In this document: piece by piece, positions 40,620 through 48,674 of the stretch
Numbering within the stretch: position 1 is the first letter of the stretch
Layout of the letters: each line of letters starts with the position of its first letter
Origin: Candidatus Nomurabacteria bacterium
GTDB lineage: Bacteria > Patescibacteria > Paceibacteria > UBA9973
Direction of reading: 5' to 3'
DNA: 64,000 nucleotides
Assembly: GCA_023267435.1 (NCBI GenBank)
Contig: JAHFNH010000001.1
Location: 178,382-242,381 of the forward strand
Program-made: the position numbers and the translations under genes
The notes under the pieces: model-generated
Database searches by the model: none
What the model saw: only the letters and a program-made list of their open reading frames with translations
What the model was told of the DNA's origin: nothing

Positions 40620-41153
40620 ATGAGTAGAATAGGAAAACAAGAAATAGTAATACCAGCAGGAGTAGAAGTCACAAAGAATGGCGCTATTTTGACAGTGAAA
40701 GGTCCAAAAGGAACTTTGACTAAGACTTTCCGAGATGATATCGAAATAAAAATCGCAGACAAGATGGTTACTTTATCCATAAAGAGAAATGACAAATTTT
40801 CAAAATCTCTTTGGGGTACATACGCTTCTCATATCAAAAACATGATTGCCGGAGTACAGACACCTTACCAGAAAAAGCTTATCCTAGAAGGAGTCGGATT
40901 TAAATCTGAAGTTAAAGGAAAAGAAATTCATTTTGCTTTAGGATTTTCTCATCCAGTTATCGTCCCTATTCCAGAAGGTCTGACTGTTACAGCTGAAAAA
41001 AATAACATTACTGTTACCGGTATCGACAAAGAATTAGTTGGTAGCTTCACAGCAGCTGTTCGCGCATTAAAGAAACCAGAACCTTACAAGGGTAAAGGTA
41101 TGCGTTATGAAGGTGAAGTCATCAGAAGAAAACAAGGTAAGAAAACAGCATAG
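40620..41153 (+). CDS. rplF: 50S ribosomal protein L6 (uL6)
   Basis: A 177-residue two-domain protein near the GTPase centre. It begins MSRIGKQEIVIPAGVEV, has VKGPKGTLTKTF, GVGFKSEVKGKEIHFALGFSHPV and the C-terminal signature PEPYKGKGMRYEGEVI. Standard length and place. Confidence 0.96.
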   Translation: MSRIGKQEIVIPAGVEVTKNGAILTVKGPKGTLTKTFRDDIEIKIADKMVTLSIKRNDKFSKSLWGTYASHIKNMIAGVQTPYQKKLILEGVGFKSEVKGKEIHFALGFSHPVIVPIPEGLTVTAEKNNITVTGIDKELVGSFTAAVRALKKPEPYKGKGMRYEGEVIRRKQGKKTA

Positions 41154-41172
41154 TAATAATTAATTTAAATAT

Positions 41173-41514
41173 ATGATTAAGAAAGACGAAAAAAGAACAA
41201 GATTAAAAGCAAAAATCCGAGCAAAGATCAACGGTACTTCAGAGCGTCCAAGACTTTCTGTTTTTCGTTCAAATAAATTTATTTATGCGCAGATTATTGA
41301 TGATGTTACAGGCAAGACTTTAGCACAGGCTAGCGATATTAAAACAAAGAAAGGTACAAAGTCTGAAAGAGCAATGCAGATCGGCAAAGACATAGCCGCA
41401 GTCGCTATCGCCAAGAAGATCAGCCAAGTTGTTTTTGATAGAAACGGATTTAAATACACAGGCCGTATCAAATTAGTAGCTGACGAAGCAAGAGCTTCTG
41501 GATTGAAATTTTAA
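41173..41514 (+). CDS. rplR: 50S ribosomal protein L18 (uL18)
   Basis: A 113-residue 5S-rRNA-binding protein. RPRLSVFRSNKFIYAQIIDD, AMQIGKDIAAVAIAKKI and the end FDRNGFKYTGRIKLVADEAR AS followed by GLKF are typical. Canonical place between rplF and rpsE. Confidence 0.96.
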   Translation: MIKKDEKRTRLKAKIRAKINGTSERPRLSVFRSNKFIYAQIIDDVTGKTLAQASDIKTKKGTKSERAMQIGKDIAAVAIAKKISQVVFDRNGFKYTGRIKLVADEARASGLKF

Positions 41515-41522
41515 TAAAATAT

Positions 41523-42074
41523 ATGGAAAAAGGAAACGAAAAAAGAAATACCGGCCGCCGTCCATCATCTTTTGATAGGCCAAAACCTGAATTTGATCAG
41601 AAGATCTTAGACATTCGCCGTGTTACTCGTGTCGTCGCAGGAGGACGCAGATTCTCTTTCTCTGTTGCACTAGTAGCCGGTGACAGAAAAGGTGCTATCG
41701 GCTTAGGTTTAGGAAAAGCTGGAGACACATCTCTCGCGATCAATAAAGCATTGAGAAACGCAAAGAAAAATATGGTTAGATTAAATTTGACCAAGACTAT
41801 GTCTATTCCTTATGAAGTTTCCGCTAAGTTCTCCGCTTCTAGTGTTAAACTTATACCAAACAAAGGCCGTGGACTTGTAGCAGGATCAATAATGCGTGAT
41901 ATTATTAAATTAGCTGGTATGAAAGATATTACAGGAAAGATTTTATCTGGAACTAAGAATAAATTAAACAATTCTAAGGCTGTTATGTTGGCATTGTCAA
42001 AAATTTCTACTAAATATTCAAAACCAGTTGAGACTGTCGTTGTTGCCGGAAAAGAAGAAGTTAAGAAAGATTAA
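41523..42074 (+). CDS. rpsE: 30S ribosomal protein S5 (uS5)
   Basis: A 183-residue protein of the mRNA entry site and decoding fidelity. After a basic N-terminal extension (about 30 residues, GNEKRNTGRRPSSFDRPKP) it has the family signature (VTRVVAGGRRFSFSVALVAG; GLGLGKAGDTSLAINKALRNA). The next gene is rplO, with no rpmD (L30) between them, as known for CPR bacteria. Confidence 0.96.
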   Translation: MEKGNEKRNTGRRPSSFDRPKPEFDQKILDIRRVTRVVAGGRRFSFSVALVAGDRKGAIGLGLGKAGDTSLAINKALRNAKKNMVRLNLTKTMSIPYEVSAKFSASSVKLIPNKGRGLVAGSIMRDIIKLAGMKDITGKILSGTKNKLNNSKAVMLALSKISTKYSKPVETVVVAGKEEVKKD

Positions 42075-42091
42075 TTTGATATAATAATTTT

Positions 42092-42562
42092 ATGCAGATA
42101 CATAATTTAAAAAGACAACACAAAAATAAGAAAGACCGCTTGGTAGGACGCGGAGGCAAACATGCTAAGACTTCCGGCCGCGGAGGCAAGGGTCAGACAG
42201 CTCGTGCCGGAAACAAGCGCCGTCCAGAACTTCGCGATATCATCAAGAAATTGCCGAAGCATCGCGGATACATGTTTAATTCTTTCCAGATCAAGCCTGT
42301 TTGTATTTCTCTCGATAAAATTGCTAAAGCTTACTCAAAAGGCGGAGCAGTGAACCCAGTTTCCTTATTGGAGTTAAAGGTAATTAAAAAAATGAAAGGT
42401 GTTGTTCCAAAGATTAAACTCTTGGGCGGCAAGGAAGATTTCAATGTTAAGATCCAAGTTTCTAAATGTTTAGTTTCAGATTCTGCTAAAGAAAAAATAA
42501 CAAAAGCTGGCGGAGAAGTTTCTCCGGTTAAGCCTGAAGAGATTGTGAAAAAAGCCAAATAA
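42092..42562 (+). CDS. rplO: 50S ribosomal protein L15 (uL15)
   Basis: A 156-residue assembly protein. The glycine/arginine-rich N-terminus (LVGRGGKHAKTSGRGGKGQTA) and KLPKHRGYMFNSFQIKP are typical. The C-terminal Rossmann-like half ends with KITKAGGEVSPVKPE. It lies 3 bp before secY, with possible translational coupling. Confidence 0.95.
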   Translation: MQIHNLKRQHKNKKDRLVGRGGKHAKTSGRGGKGQTARAGNKRRPELRDIIKKLPKHRGYMFNSFQIKPVCISLDKIAKAYSKGGAVNPVSLLELKVIKKMKGVVPKIKLLGGKEDFNVKIQVSKCLVSDSAKEKITKAGGEVSPVKPEEIVKKAK

Positions 42563-42565
42563 TAT

Positions 42566-43837
42566 ATGCAAAATTTTTGGGATAAAATAAAGGTAGTATG
42601 GATGGATGCTCTTTTAAGAAAGAGAATCTTGTTCGTACTTTTTGCATTGATAGTTTTCAGATTGTTGGCCGCTATTCCAATACCTGGTATTGATACAGTA
42701 GAGTTAAATAGATTTTTGAGCAATAACCAATTCTTTGGAATCTTGAATATATTCTCCGGAGGCGGACTCTCCAATCTTTCCATAATCATGCTCGGCGTCG
42801 GACCATTCATTACCGGTTCGATCATTATGCAGTTGATGACCATGATGATTCCTTCTTTAAAGAGACTTTATCAGGAAGAAGGCGAAGCAGGCAGAAAAAG
42901 ATTTACTCAATATTCCAGATTGTTGACTGTCCCTCTCGCCGCTATTCAAGGATTCAGTTTGCTTATGATTCTTCAAAATCAACACATTTTGAGCAATTTG
43001 AGTGCGTTCTCCCGTATTTCAAATTTGCTTGTAGTTATTGCCGGTTCTGTTCTTCTAATGTGGATCGGAGAGCTTATGTCTGAATTCGGTATTGGAAACG
43101 GAGTTTCTCTTATCATCTTCGCTGGTATCATCGCAGGTATTCCTACACACATCAGCCAGTTGATTTTCACTTTTGATGTTTCTCAGATTCCTCTTTATAT
43201 TCTTTTTGTTGTTTTGGGTACAGCTGTCGTCGCCGGAGTTGTCGTTGTCACAGAAGCAGAACGACCTATTCCTGTTACTTATGCTAAGCAAGTTCGCGGA
43301 GCAAAGGTATACGGCGGGGGGTCAACTTACTTACCGCTTCGCGTGAATCAAGCTGGAGTTATTCCGATAATCTTCGCTTTGTCTATTTTGCTTTTCCCTC
43401 AAATGATCGGTACTTTTCTTTCAACTTCTTCAAATGCAGTACTCCTAAAGATAGGACATGTTCTTGCATCATTCTCACAGACAACATGGTTGTATTCCGT
43501 ACTCTATTTTATTTTGGTTTTCTTATTCACTTATTTCTACACAGCAGTTACTTTCGATCCAGAAGCACTTTCTACTAATCTGCAAAAGAACGGTGCATTT
43601 ATTCCAGGTATTCGCCCAGGAGCTGCCACCTCTGCTTATATTTCCAAAGTCTTAAATCGTATTACAATGTTGGGTGCAGTATTCTTAGGACTCATCGCCG
43701 TTCTTCCGCTTGTCATGCGCGCAGCGACTGGTATCACAGCGATAGCATTGGGTGGTACAGCTCTTCTTATCGTTGTTTCCGTGGTTCTAGACTTGATCAA
43801 GAAAGTAGACGCTCAAATCTCAATGAGAGAATACTAA
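42566..43837 (+). CDS. secY: Preprotein translocase subunit SecY
   Basis: A 423-residue inner-membrane channel of the Sec system with ten predicted membrane helices. Signatures include LLAAIPIPGIDTVELNRF, FNIFSGGGLSNLSII (plug region), ITGSIIMQLM, GIGNGVSLIIFAGI and the cytoplasmic loop RPIPVTYAKQVRGAKVYGG. It ends with the operon terminator. The adenylate kinase that usually follows is 1.7 kb away. Confidence 0.97.
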   Translation: MQNFWDKIKVVWMDALLRKRILFVLFALIVFRLLAAIPIPGIDTVELNRFLSNNQFFGILNIFSGGGLSNLSIIMLGVGPFITGSIIMQLMTMMIPSLKRLYQEEGEAGRKRFTQYSRLLTVPLAAIQGFSLLMILQNQHILSNLSAFSRISNLLVVIAGSVLLMWIGELMSEFGIGNGVSLIIFAGIIAGIPTHISQLIFTFDVSQIPLYILFVVLGTAVVAGVVVVTEAERPIPVTYAKQVRGAKVYGGGSTYLPLRVNQAGVIPIIFALSILLFPQMIGTFLSTSSNAVLLKIGHVLASFSQTTWLYSVLYFILVFLFTYFYTAVTFDPEALSTNLQKNGAFIPGIRPGAATSAYISKVLNRITMLGAVFLGLIAVLPLVMRAATGITAIALGGTALLIVVSVVLDLIKKVDAQISMREY

Positions 43838-43860
43838 AATTTATAATTGACATATACTCA

Positions 43861-43897
43861 AAAACCTGCTATAAATATAGCAGGTTTTTGTTTTTTG
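43861..43897 (+). terminator. Terminator of the rpsN-secY operon
   Basis: AAAACCTGCTATA-AA-TATAGCAGGTTTTTG followed by TTTTTTG. Confidence 0.9.
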
Positions 43898-43998
43898 AAA
43901 TAAAAGTTTTTAGGTATTCTTGTTTTGTTTATTGAGTTTCCCGCTTTTGCAGGTGATTCATAGACAAAATAATTTTTAATCTTAAAAACATACGACAT

Positions 43999-44781
43999 AT
44001 GAAAATTCCAAAAGACACAGAAGAAGGCAAATTGTTCATTGCTTTGTTTATGGGAGACAACCCTATTTTTAAAAATCAGACCCGTTTAGCAGAAAAGCTA
44101 TTGGAAAATGAGAAATCTTTTTTTAAGGCTGAAAAAGGAGAATCTGCTGAAAAAATAAACACAAAAATGGTGAATCTAAAATCTCTGCTTTCTCAAATTT
44201 TTAATCCTAACGCAAGAAGGAAAATAAAGAATGAGTTTATAGAATCAGTTTGTTTAGTTGTAACTGAACAGTTGAAATCGAAACAATTTTCTTCTGAGGA
44301 AATTGAAGCAATCGTTTCTTCCATTAGATCTTCTTTAATTGCTATTAAGGAATCGCCAAAATCTTTAAAGAAGGGCAAACAGGAAACAGACATCGGGTTA
44401 CTAATAAAAGAATGCCAATTTTTTTATTTTGTTGGTTGTTCTTGTGACCTATTTAGAGCAATACCAGATTTAGAAAATCTTGAATTGTCTAAAGGAAAGT
44501 TTTTTGTACCAGCAATTTTTCCGAAAGTACAAAAGAAAATAATTGAAAGGAAATCAGAAATTTTTGAAATGAAAGGAAATTTTTTAGATTTTATTTTCTT
44601 TAGAAATTATAATTGGAAACCACAAGTTCGTGGGTTTCTAATTAGAAATAGTGGTGAATTGCTAATTGAATTGAATGAAGGTGAAACATCAAGTTGGGAA
44701 TATGAAATCTACAAAAATAAACTTATGACTATTGTTTACAACCAACGGTTTATTAAAAATGGTTCCGTAGATAAAGTTTAA
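43999..44781 (+). CDS. Hypothetical protein (orphan cassette)
   Basis: A 260-residue soluble protein I cannot place. The N-terminal half is helical and charged, resembling a DNA-binding or transcription-anti-termination helical bundle only in general composition. The C-terminal half has FFYFVGCSCDLFRAIPDL and a beta-rich end. It is a single gene between two terminators. The 160-bp gap upstream shows no convincing promoter. Confidence 0.6.
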   Translation: MKIPKDTEEGKLFIALFMGDNPIFKNQTRLAEKLLENEKSFFKAEKGESAEKINTKMVNLKSLLSQIFNPNARRKIKNEFIESVCLVVTEQLKSKQFSSEEIEAIVSSIRSSLIAIKESPKSLKKGKQETDIGLLIKECQFFYFVGCSCDLFRAIPDLENLELSKGKFFVPAIFPKVQKKIIERKSEIFEMKGNFLDFIFFRNYNWKPQVRGFLIRNSGELLIELNEGETSSWEYEIYKNKLMTIVYNQRFIKNGSVDKV

Positions 44782-44794
44782 AAACATTTAAAGA

Positions 44795-44827
44795 CACAGC
44801 CCTGTAATGAATATTGCGGGGCTGTTT
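44795..44827. terminator. Terminator (43999 gene / CMP-kinase-like gene)
   Basis: ACAGCCC(TG)/(GC)GGGGCTGT stem with a T-run, between converging genes. Confidence 0.78.
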
Positions 44828-44837
44828 TAATTATTGT

Positions 44838-45404
44838 CTATTCTTTTATCCACTTTTTATATTCTTCAACAACAAGATGGGCGACTTGATGAAGGTTATT
44901 TTCATTTGTGTCGATCACTAGGTCAAAATTATTTTTGTCGGTATGATCCACGCCGTAATAATCCATATATCTTTTTTTCTCGCTTTCGAGTCGGCGAGTT
45001 ATTTTTTGACAAATTTCTTCTGCGTCAGTAGAGTGCTCGCTTTCTTGTCTTAGCTTGTTTACTTTTAAATTGCTGAGAATTCTTTGTTTGGCTATTTCCG
45101 GTGGAAGGTCGAGATATACTTTGAAAGATGTTGGTATCCAGTGAAAAGCCAAACGTGAATCAATAACAATATTATCCATTTCTCCAGCTTTCTTCACTTC
45201 TTCATCTATTTTTAAGTCTATTGAATGGTCGATCTCCGCCATGACTGAAAGCTCATTTAAGGAAATTCCCATATCGGTGGCAATTTTGCGCATAAAATCC
45301 CCAGAGGAAAATCGTTTAAAACCAAGTTCTTTCGCCACAAAATCAGCTGTGCTGGATTTTCCACTGCCGGGTAAGCCGTTGATTGTTATAATCTCTTTTT
45401 TCAT
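44838..45404 (-). CDS. Cytidylate-kinase-like P-loop kinase
   Basis: A 188-residue nucleoside-monophosphate kinase. It has the P-loop INGLPGSGKSSTADFVAKEL and the CMP-kinase-style FSSGDFMRKIATDMG. Substrate-contact residues lie in VIDSRLAFHWIP, with the ADP lid in RILSNLKVNKLRQESEHS. Archaeal-type CMP kinases have this compact form. An extended -10 (TGTTATACT) ends 6 nt before the ATG, so it is predicted leaderless. It diverges from the Adk-like gene. Confidence 0.82.
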   Translation of the reverse strand: MKKEIITINGLPGSGKSSTADFVAKELGFKRFSSGDFMRKIATDMGISLNELSVMAEIDHSIDLKIDEEVKKAGEMDNIVIDSRLAFHWIPTSFKVYLDLPPEIAKQRILSNLKVNKLRQESEHSTDAEEICQKITRRLESEKKRYMDYYGVDHTDKNNFDLVIDTNENNLHQVAHLVVEEYKKWIKE

Positions 45405-45424
45405 ATTTCAAGTATAACATAACA

Positions 45425-45525
45425 AATCTCCCCCTTGATAAGGGGGAGTGCCTGAAAGGCGAGGGGGTAATTTTCAAAAAATCACCACTCTCCAAACCCC
45501 TCCTCAACAAGGAGGGGAATTATTT
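45425..45525. repeat. Composite of GC-rich palindromes upstream of the Adk-like gene
   Basis: CTCCCCCTT-GATA-AGGGGGAG (about 45428-45448), GCCT-GAA-AGGC directly after it, and CCCCTCCT-CAAC-AAGGAGGGG (about 45499-45519). The segment is unlike the AT-rich surroundings. Similar CCCCTCC/GGAGGGG hairpins are widespread intergenic repeats in many bacterial genomes. Confidence 0.65.
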
Positions 45526-45558
45526 GATTTTGAATATAAAATCCTGTATTCTTATTGG

Positions 45559-46146
45559 ATGCAAGGTGATACTTATGTATTTTTTGGAATGGTTGGCTCC
45601 GGCAAAGGGACTCAGGTAAAATTACTGATGGATTTTTTGAAAGTACGGGACGGCAAGGAGATAATTTACATCTATCCAGGCAGTGAATACAGGAAATTAG
45701 TGGACTCTGGAAGCTATACAGGCTCCTTGGTGAAGGATTCTTTGGCACGTGGAGAATTACAGCCTGATTTCTTAACAAACTCAATTTTCACGAATATTTT
45801 GATTAATTCTCTTACTAACGAAGAGCATTTAATATCTGATGGGTATCCTAGAACCATATCTCAATCTCAAACTTTTGAGTCGATGGTTAATTTCTATAAG
45901 CGGGGAAATGTAAAGATGATCTATATTGAAGTTAGTAAAGAAGAATCAATGAAGCGAAATATGTTGCGTGGCAGAGGTGATGATACAGAAAAAGGTTTAG
46001 CAAAAAGATTTGACGAATATATAAACAAAGTTATTCCAGCGATGGATTATTTCAAAGATAAAGAAGGGTATGAACTTTTATCTATCAATGGTGAGCAGTC
46101 AGTCGAAGACGTGCACAAAGATATTATTAAAGCATTAAGTTTTTAG
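45559..46146 (+). CDS. adk: Adenylate-kinase-like nucleoside monophosphate kinase
   Basis: A 195-residue P-loop kinase. The P-loop VFFGMVGSGKGTQVKLL, the NMP-binding SLARGELQPDFLTN, the Adk signature LISDGYPRTISQSQTFE and the lid arginines (RNMLRGRGDDTEKGLAKR) show the adenylate kinase fold, with a short lid and no zinc site. The ATG at 45559 is chosen because TATTCT ends 6 nt before it. The open frame upstream (from 45448) only translates the palindromic repeat. The stop overlaps the next gene's start region (3 bp). Confidence 0.88.
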   Translation: MQGDTYVFFGMVGSGKGTQVKLLMDFLKVRDGKEIIYIYPGSEYRKLVDSGSYTGSLVKDSLARGELQPDFLTNSIFTNILINSLTNEEHLISDGYPRTISQSQTFESMVNFYKRGNVKMIYIEVSKEESMKRNMLRGRGDDTEKGLAKRFDEYINKVIPAMDYFKDKEGYELLSINGEQSVEDVHKDIIKALSF

Positions 46147-46148
46147 TG

Positions 46149-46841
46149 ATGCCAAATAAAACAGAAGAAATTATTGTCATTTCACTTGGCGGATCGCTTA
46201 TCGTGCCGGATGCTATTGATACGGAGTTTTTGAAAGATTTTAAAAAGGTAATTTTATCTGAAATAGAGAAGGGTAAGAAATTTATTATTATAACCGGTGG
46301 GGGAAAAATCTGCCGAAGATATCAGGAAGCAGCGAAAGAAGTATCTACTTCATCGAATTACGATCTTGATTTGATCGGCATTACTGCATTGCGCATAAAC
46401 GCTGAGCTCTTGAGAGTTATTTTCAGCGAACAAGCGCACGGCGAAGTTGTTTCAAATATGACCGGCGAACTTTCTTTTGAAAAGCCGATAATAATAGGCT
46501 CAGCTTATAAACCAGGAAGCAGTACGGATCTCGGAGCTATCTTGGCAGCAAAGTTGGTCGGTGCGAAAAAAGTGATCAATTTATCGAACACTGATTATGT
46601 TTATGATTCGGATCCGAAAGTTAATCCGGAAGCCAAAAAATTTGAAAAAATTTCCTGGGCGGATTATCGCGCCCTTATTCCGAAAGAATGGAATGCCGGA
46701 CTTAATTCTCCTTTTGATCCAGTAGCTTCCGAACTTGCAGAGAAAGAAAATATTTCAGTCGTGATAATGAACGGCAAGCCGATTGAAAATTTTGCTAAAT
46801 GTTTAAGTGGTGAAAATTTTATGGGCACGATTATTTCTTGA
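46149..46841 (+). CDS. pyrH: UMP-kinase-like amino acid kinase family protein
   Basis: A 231-residue kinase of the amino-acid-kinase fold. It has IVISLGGSLIVPDAID, ITGGGKICRRYQEAA, the nucleotide-binding DLGAILAAKLVGAKKVINLSNTDYVYDSDP region and a C-terminal VVIMNGKP. It resembles the archaeal type of UMP kinase. Its ATG follows the adk stop by 2 bp, so the two kinases are coupled. Together with the CMP-kinase-like gene and ndk it covers nucleotide phosphorylation from NMP to NTP. Confidence 0.85.
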   Translation: MPNKTEEIIVISLGGSLIVPDAIDTEFLKDFKKVILSEIEKGKKFIIITGGGKICRRYQEAAKEVSTSSNYDLDLIGITALRINAELLRVIFSEQAHGEVVSNMTGELSFEKPIIIGSAYKPGSSTDLGAILAAKLVGAKKVINLSNTDYVYDSDPKVNPEAKKFEKISWADYRALIPKEWNAGLNSPFDPVASELAEKENISVVIMNGKPIENFAKCLSGENFMGTIIS

Positions 46842-46946
46842 TATATGCTTGCCCCGTACTAAATTTTTGATTAAAAAATAATAAATTAAAAATAAACAGT
46901 AAGAAGTAAAAGGGAATAAGATTAATAAATAAATGAAAATTTTAGT

Positions 46947-47720
46947 ATGGGGATAATAATTAAAACACCAGCAGAAATAGAAAAGATAAGAGAAGCCAGT
47001 AAGCGATTGGCTTTTGTTTTGGACGAAGTAAAAAAAATAGTTAAGCCTGGAGTTTCCACTAAAGAGCTTGATAAATATGCAGAGAAATTAATCAGGGAAC
47101 AGGGTGATTCTCCCGCTTTCCTTAATTATCGTCCTGTTGGGGCAAAAAAACCTTTTCCAGCGTCATTGTGCGTTTCAGTGAATGAAGAAGTGGTACATGG
47201 CATTCCAAAGGAAGATAAAATATTACAAGAGGGCGACATTGTTTGCATTGATTTGGGGATTAATCATAAAGGTGTCTTTGCTGATATGGCTTACACTGTG
47301 CCGGTAGGGGAAGTTTCATCTGCATCTAAAAAACTTATGGATACCACACAGCGTAGTTTGATGGTAGGTATCGATGCGGCGCGTGGAGGTGGCAGGGTTG
47401 GAGATATTGGTTATGCGATTGAAAGTTTTGTTAAAAAACAAGGAAGGTTTGGTATCGTGGAAGTTTTAGCGGGGCATGGAGTCGGACGTGAGATACATGA
47501 GGATCCATATATTCCAAATTTTGGCAAAAAGGGGACAGGGGCGAAGCTAGTACCAGGAATGGTGATAGCCATCGAGCCGATGTTAAACAATGGCACCAAG
47601 AATGTAGTAATTGGAAAAGATGATTGGACCATATCAACTGCCGACAAAAAACGTAGCGCGCATTTCGAGCATACTATTTTAATTACCGAAGATGAACCAG
47701 AAATACTAACGATCCAATAA
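46947..47720 (+). CDS. map: Methionine aminopeptidase type I
   Basis: A 257-residue metalloprotease that removes N-terminal methionine. The metal ligands sit in IDLGINHKGVFADMAYTV (two Asp), GHGVGREIHEDPYIP (His), MVIAIEPML (Glu) and the final ITEDEPEIL segment (Glu). VVHGIPKEDKILQEGD is the family entry motif. Normally map lies close to secY; here several genes separate them. A terminator follows. Confidence 0.96.
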   Translation: MGIIIKTPAEIEKIREASKRLAFVLDEVKKIVKPGVSTKELDKYAEKLIREQGDSPAFLNYRPVGAKKPFPASLCVSVNEEVVHGIPKEDKILQEGDIVCIDLGINHKGVFADMAYTVPVGEVSSASKKLMDTTQRSLMVGIDAARGGGRVGDIGYAIESFVKKQGRFGIVEVLAGHGVGREIHEDPYIPNFGKKGTGAKLVPGMVIAIEPMLNNGTKNVVIGKDDWTISTADKKRSAHFEHTILITEDEPEILTIQ

Positions 47721-47724
47721 AAAT

Positions 47725-47758
47725 AAAAAATCCTCCACCAGATGGTGGAGGATTTTTT
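47725..47758. terminator. Terminator (map / 47776 gene)
   Basis: AAAATCCTCCACCA-GA-TGGTGGAGGATTTT hairpin between converging genes. Confidence 0.9.
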
Positions 47759-47775
47759 ATTTTTATTATATTGTT

Positions 47776-48249
47776 TTAGTTACCACTGAAACTATCTGAA
47801 TAACCTGATCCTTCCTCATAATCTTGTTTTTCTTGATTCCATATTGGAAATCCTACACCTTTACCTAGCGCAATTTTATATTTTTCTGCTTTTTCTGGAT
47901 TTATTTTCTCTATATCTGCTAATGATTTTTTAGTATGTTTATTTTCTAATTTTTTATCTAAAACTTTTTGACTAAATTTTGTTTCAAATATGGAAGAAAC
48001 TTTTTTACCCATTTTTTCCCATATACTCTGTCTCGTCTCTTCTATTTTTTGTTCTTTAGCGGCTTCCTTTTCTTCTTTTTTCATTTCTTGAGCAGAATCT
48101 ATTTTCTGTTCAGCCATTCCCTTTTTTGCAGCTTCTTCAGTGCCTTCGACTTTTTGTTCTGGTAATTTTTCTTTAGATTGCGCAGTTTGTTTTGACTGCA
48201 TCTCTAAAAGTTCTTCTCTTACATCTTTAGTTAATCCTTCTATTTTCAT
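47776..48249 (-). CDS. Charged, low-complexity hypothetical protein
   Basis: A 157-residue protein dominated by K, E and Q (about residues 15-90; EEAAKKGMAEQKIDSAQEM and similar), probably a long charged helix or disordered region. A short C-terminal part is less repetitive (YKIALGKGVGFPIWNQEKQD). No signal or membrane segment. The family is unknown. It is single-gene, ending at the terminator shared with map. Confidence 0.6.
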   Translation of the reverse strand: MKIEGLTKDVREELLEMQSKQTAQSKEKLPEQKVEGTEEAAKKGMAEQKIDSAQEMKKEEKEAAKEQKIEETRQSIWEKMGKKVSSIFETKFSQKVLDKKLENKHTKKSLADIEKINPEKAEKYKIALGKGVGFPIWNQEKQDYEEGSGYSDSFSGN

Positions 48250-48378
48250 ATTTTTTAATTTAAAATTGTTTTTTAATAAACGACCCCCTAATAATCACCT
48301 CAAAAGTATAACATTATTATAATAATTTTTCATTGCTTTTACTGTTCCATTATATCATATCGTAGTCAAATGTCAAGG

Positions 48379-48406
48379 TTGACTTATTTCAAAAAACTGA
48401 TATTAT
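48379..48406 (+). promoter_or_regulatory. Promoter of the small 48446 gene
   Basis: TTGACT (48379-48384), 16-nt spacer, TATTAT (48401-48406); leader of about 33 nt. Confidence 0.6.
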
Positions 48407-48445
48407 CTTAAGTAAATATATTGTTTTTTAACTAAAAATTCAGCC

Positions 48446-48604
48446 ATGCTTATATTTCTTAAGAAATTTTTTCAGCCTTGGTTTCAGGAAAACCAACCGA
48501 AAAGGAGGATTGTTTCTAATACTCTTAATGGAAGGGTTTATAAGTTCAATTTTGCTCCAAAAGAATTAATAAAAAAAGATCCGTTGAAAGTAAATTTAAA
48601 TTAA
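48446..48604 (+). CDS. Small basic protein of 52 residues
   Basis: An ORF of 52 codons between a consensus promoter (48379-48406) and an immediate terminator (48603-48641), which is what supports it. The product begins MLIFLKKFFQPWFQ and continues with a basic stretch (KRRIVSNTLNGRVYKFNF). The amphipathic, basic N-terminus could bind membrane. Nothing further can be said of its role. Confidence 0.5.
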   Translation: MLIFLKKFFQPWFQENQPKRRIVSNTLNGRVYKFNFAPKELIKKDPLKVNLN

Positions 48605-48641
48605 AACCGCATTGTTTGCAACAGAATGCGGTTTTTATTTT
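48603..48641 (+). terminator. Terminator of the small 48446 gene
   Basis: ACCGCATT-(11-nt loop)-AATGCGGT stem followed by TTTTATTTTG. Confidence 0.82.
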
Positions 48642-48674
48642 GTCTTTTAGTGAATTCAAAGTATAATTAAACCA

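Noticed and set aside
45448..45558. Longer start for the Adk-like gene
   Set aside because: The extra 37 codons only translate the GC-rich palindromes, and the -10 box lies within them.
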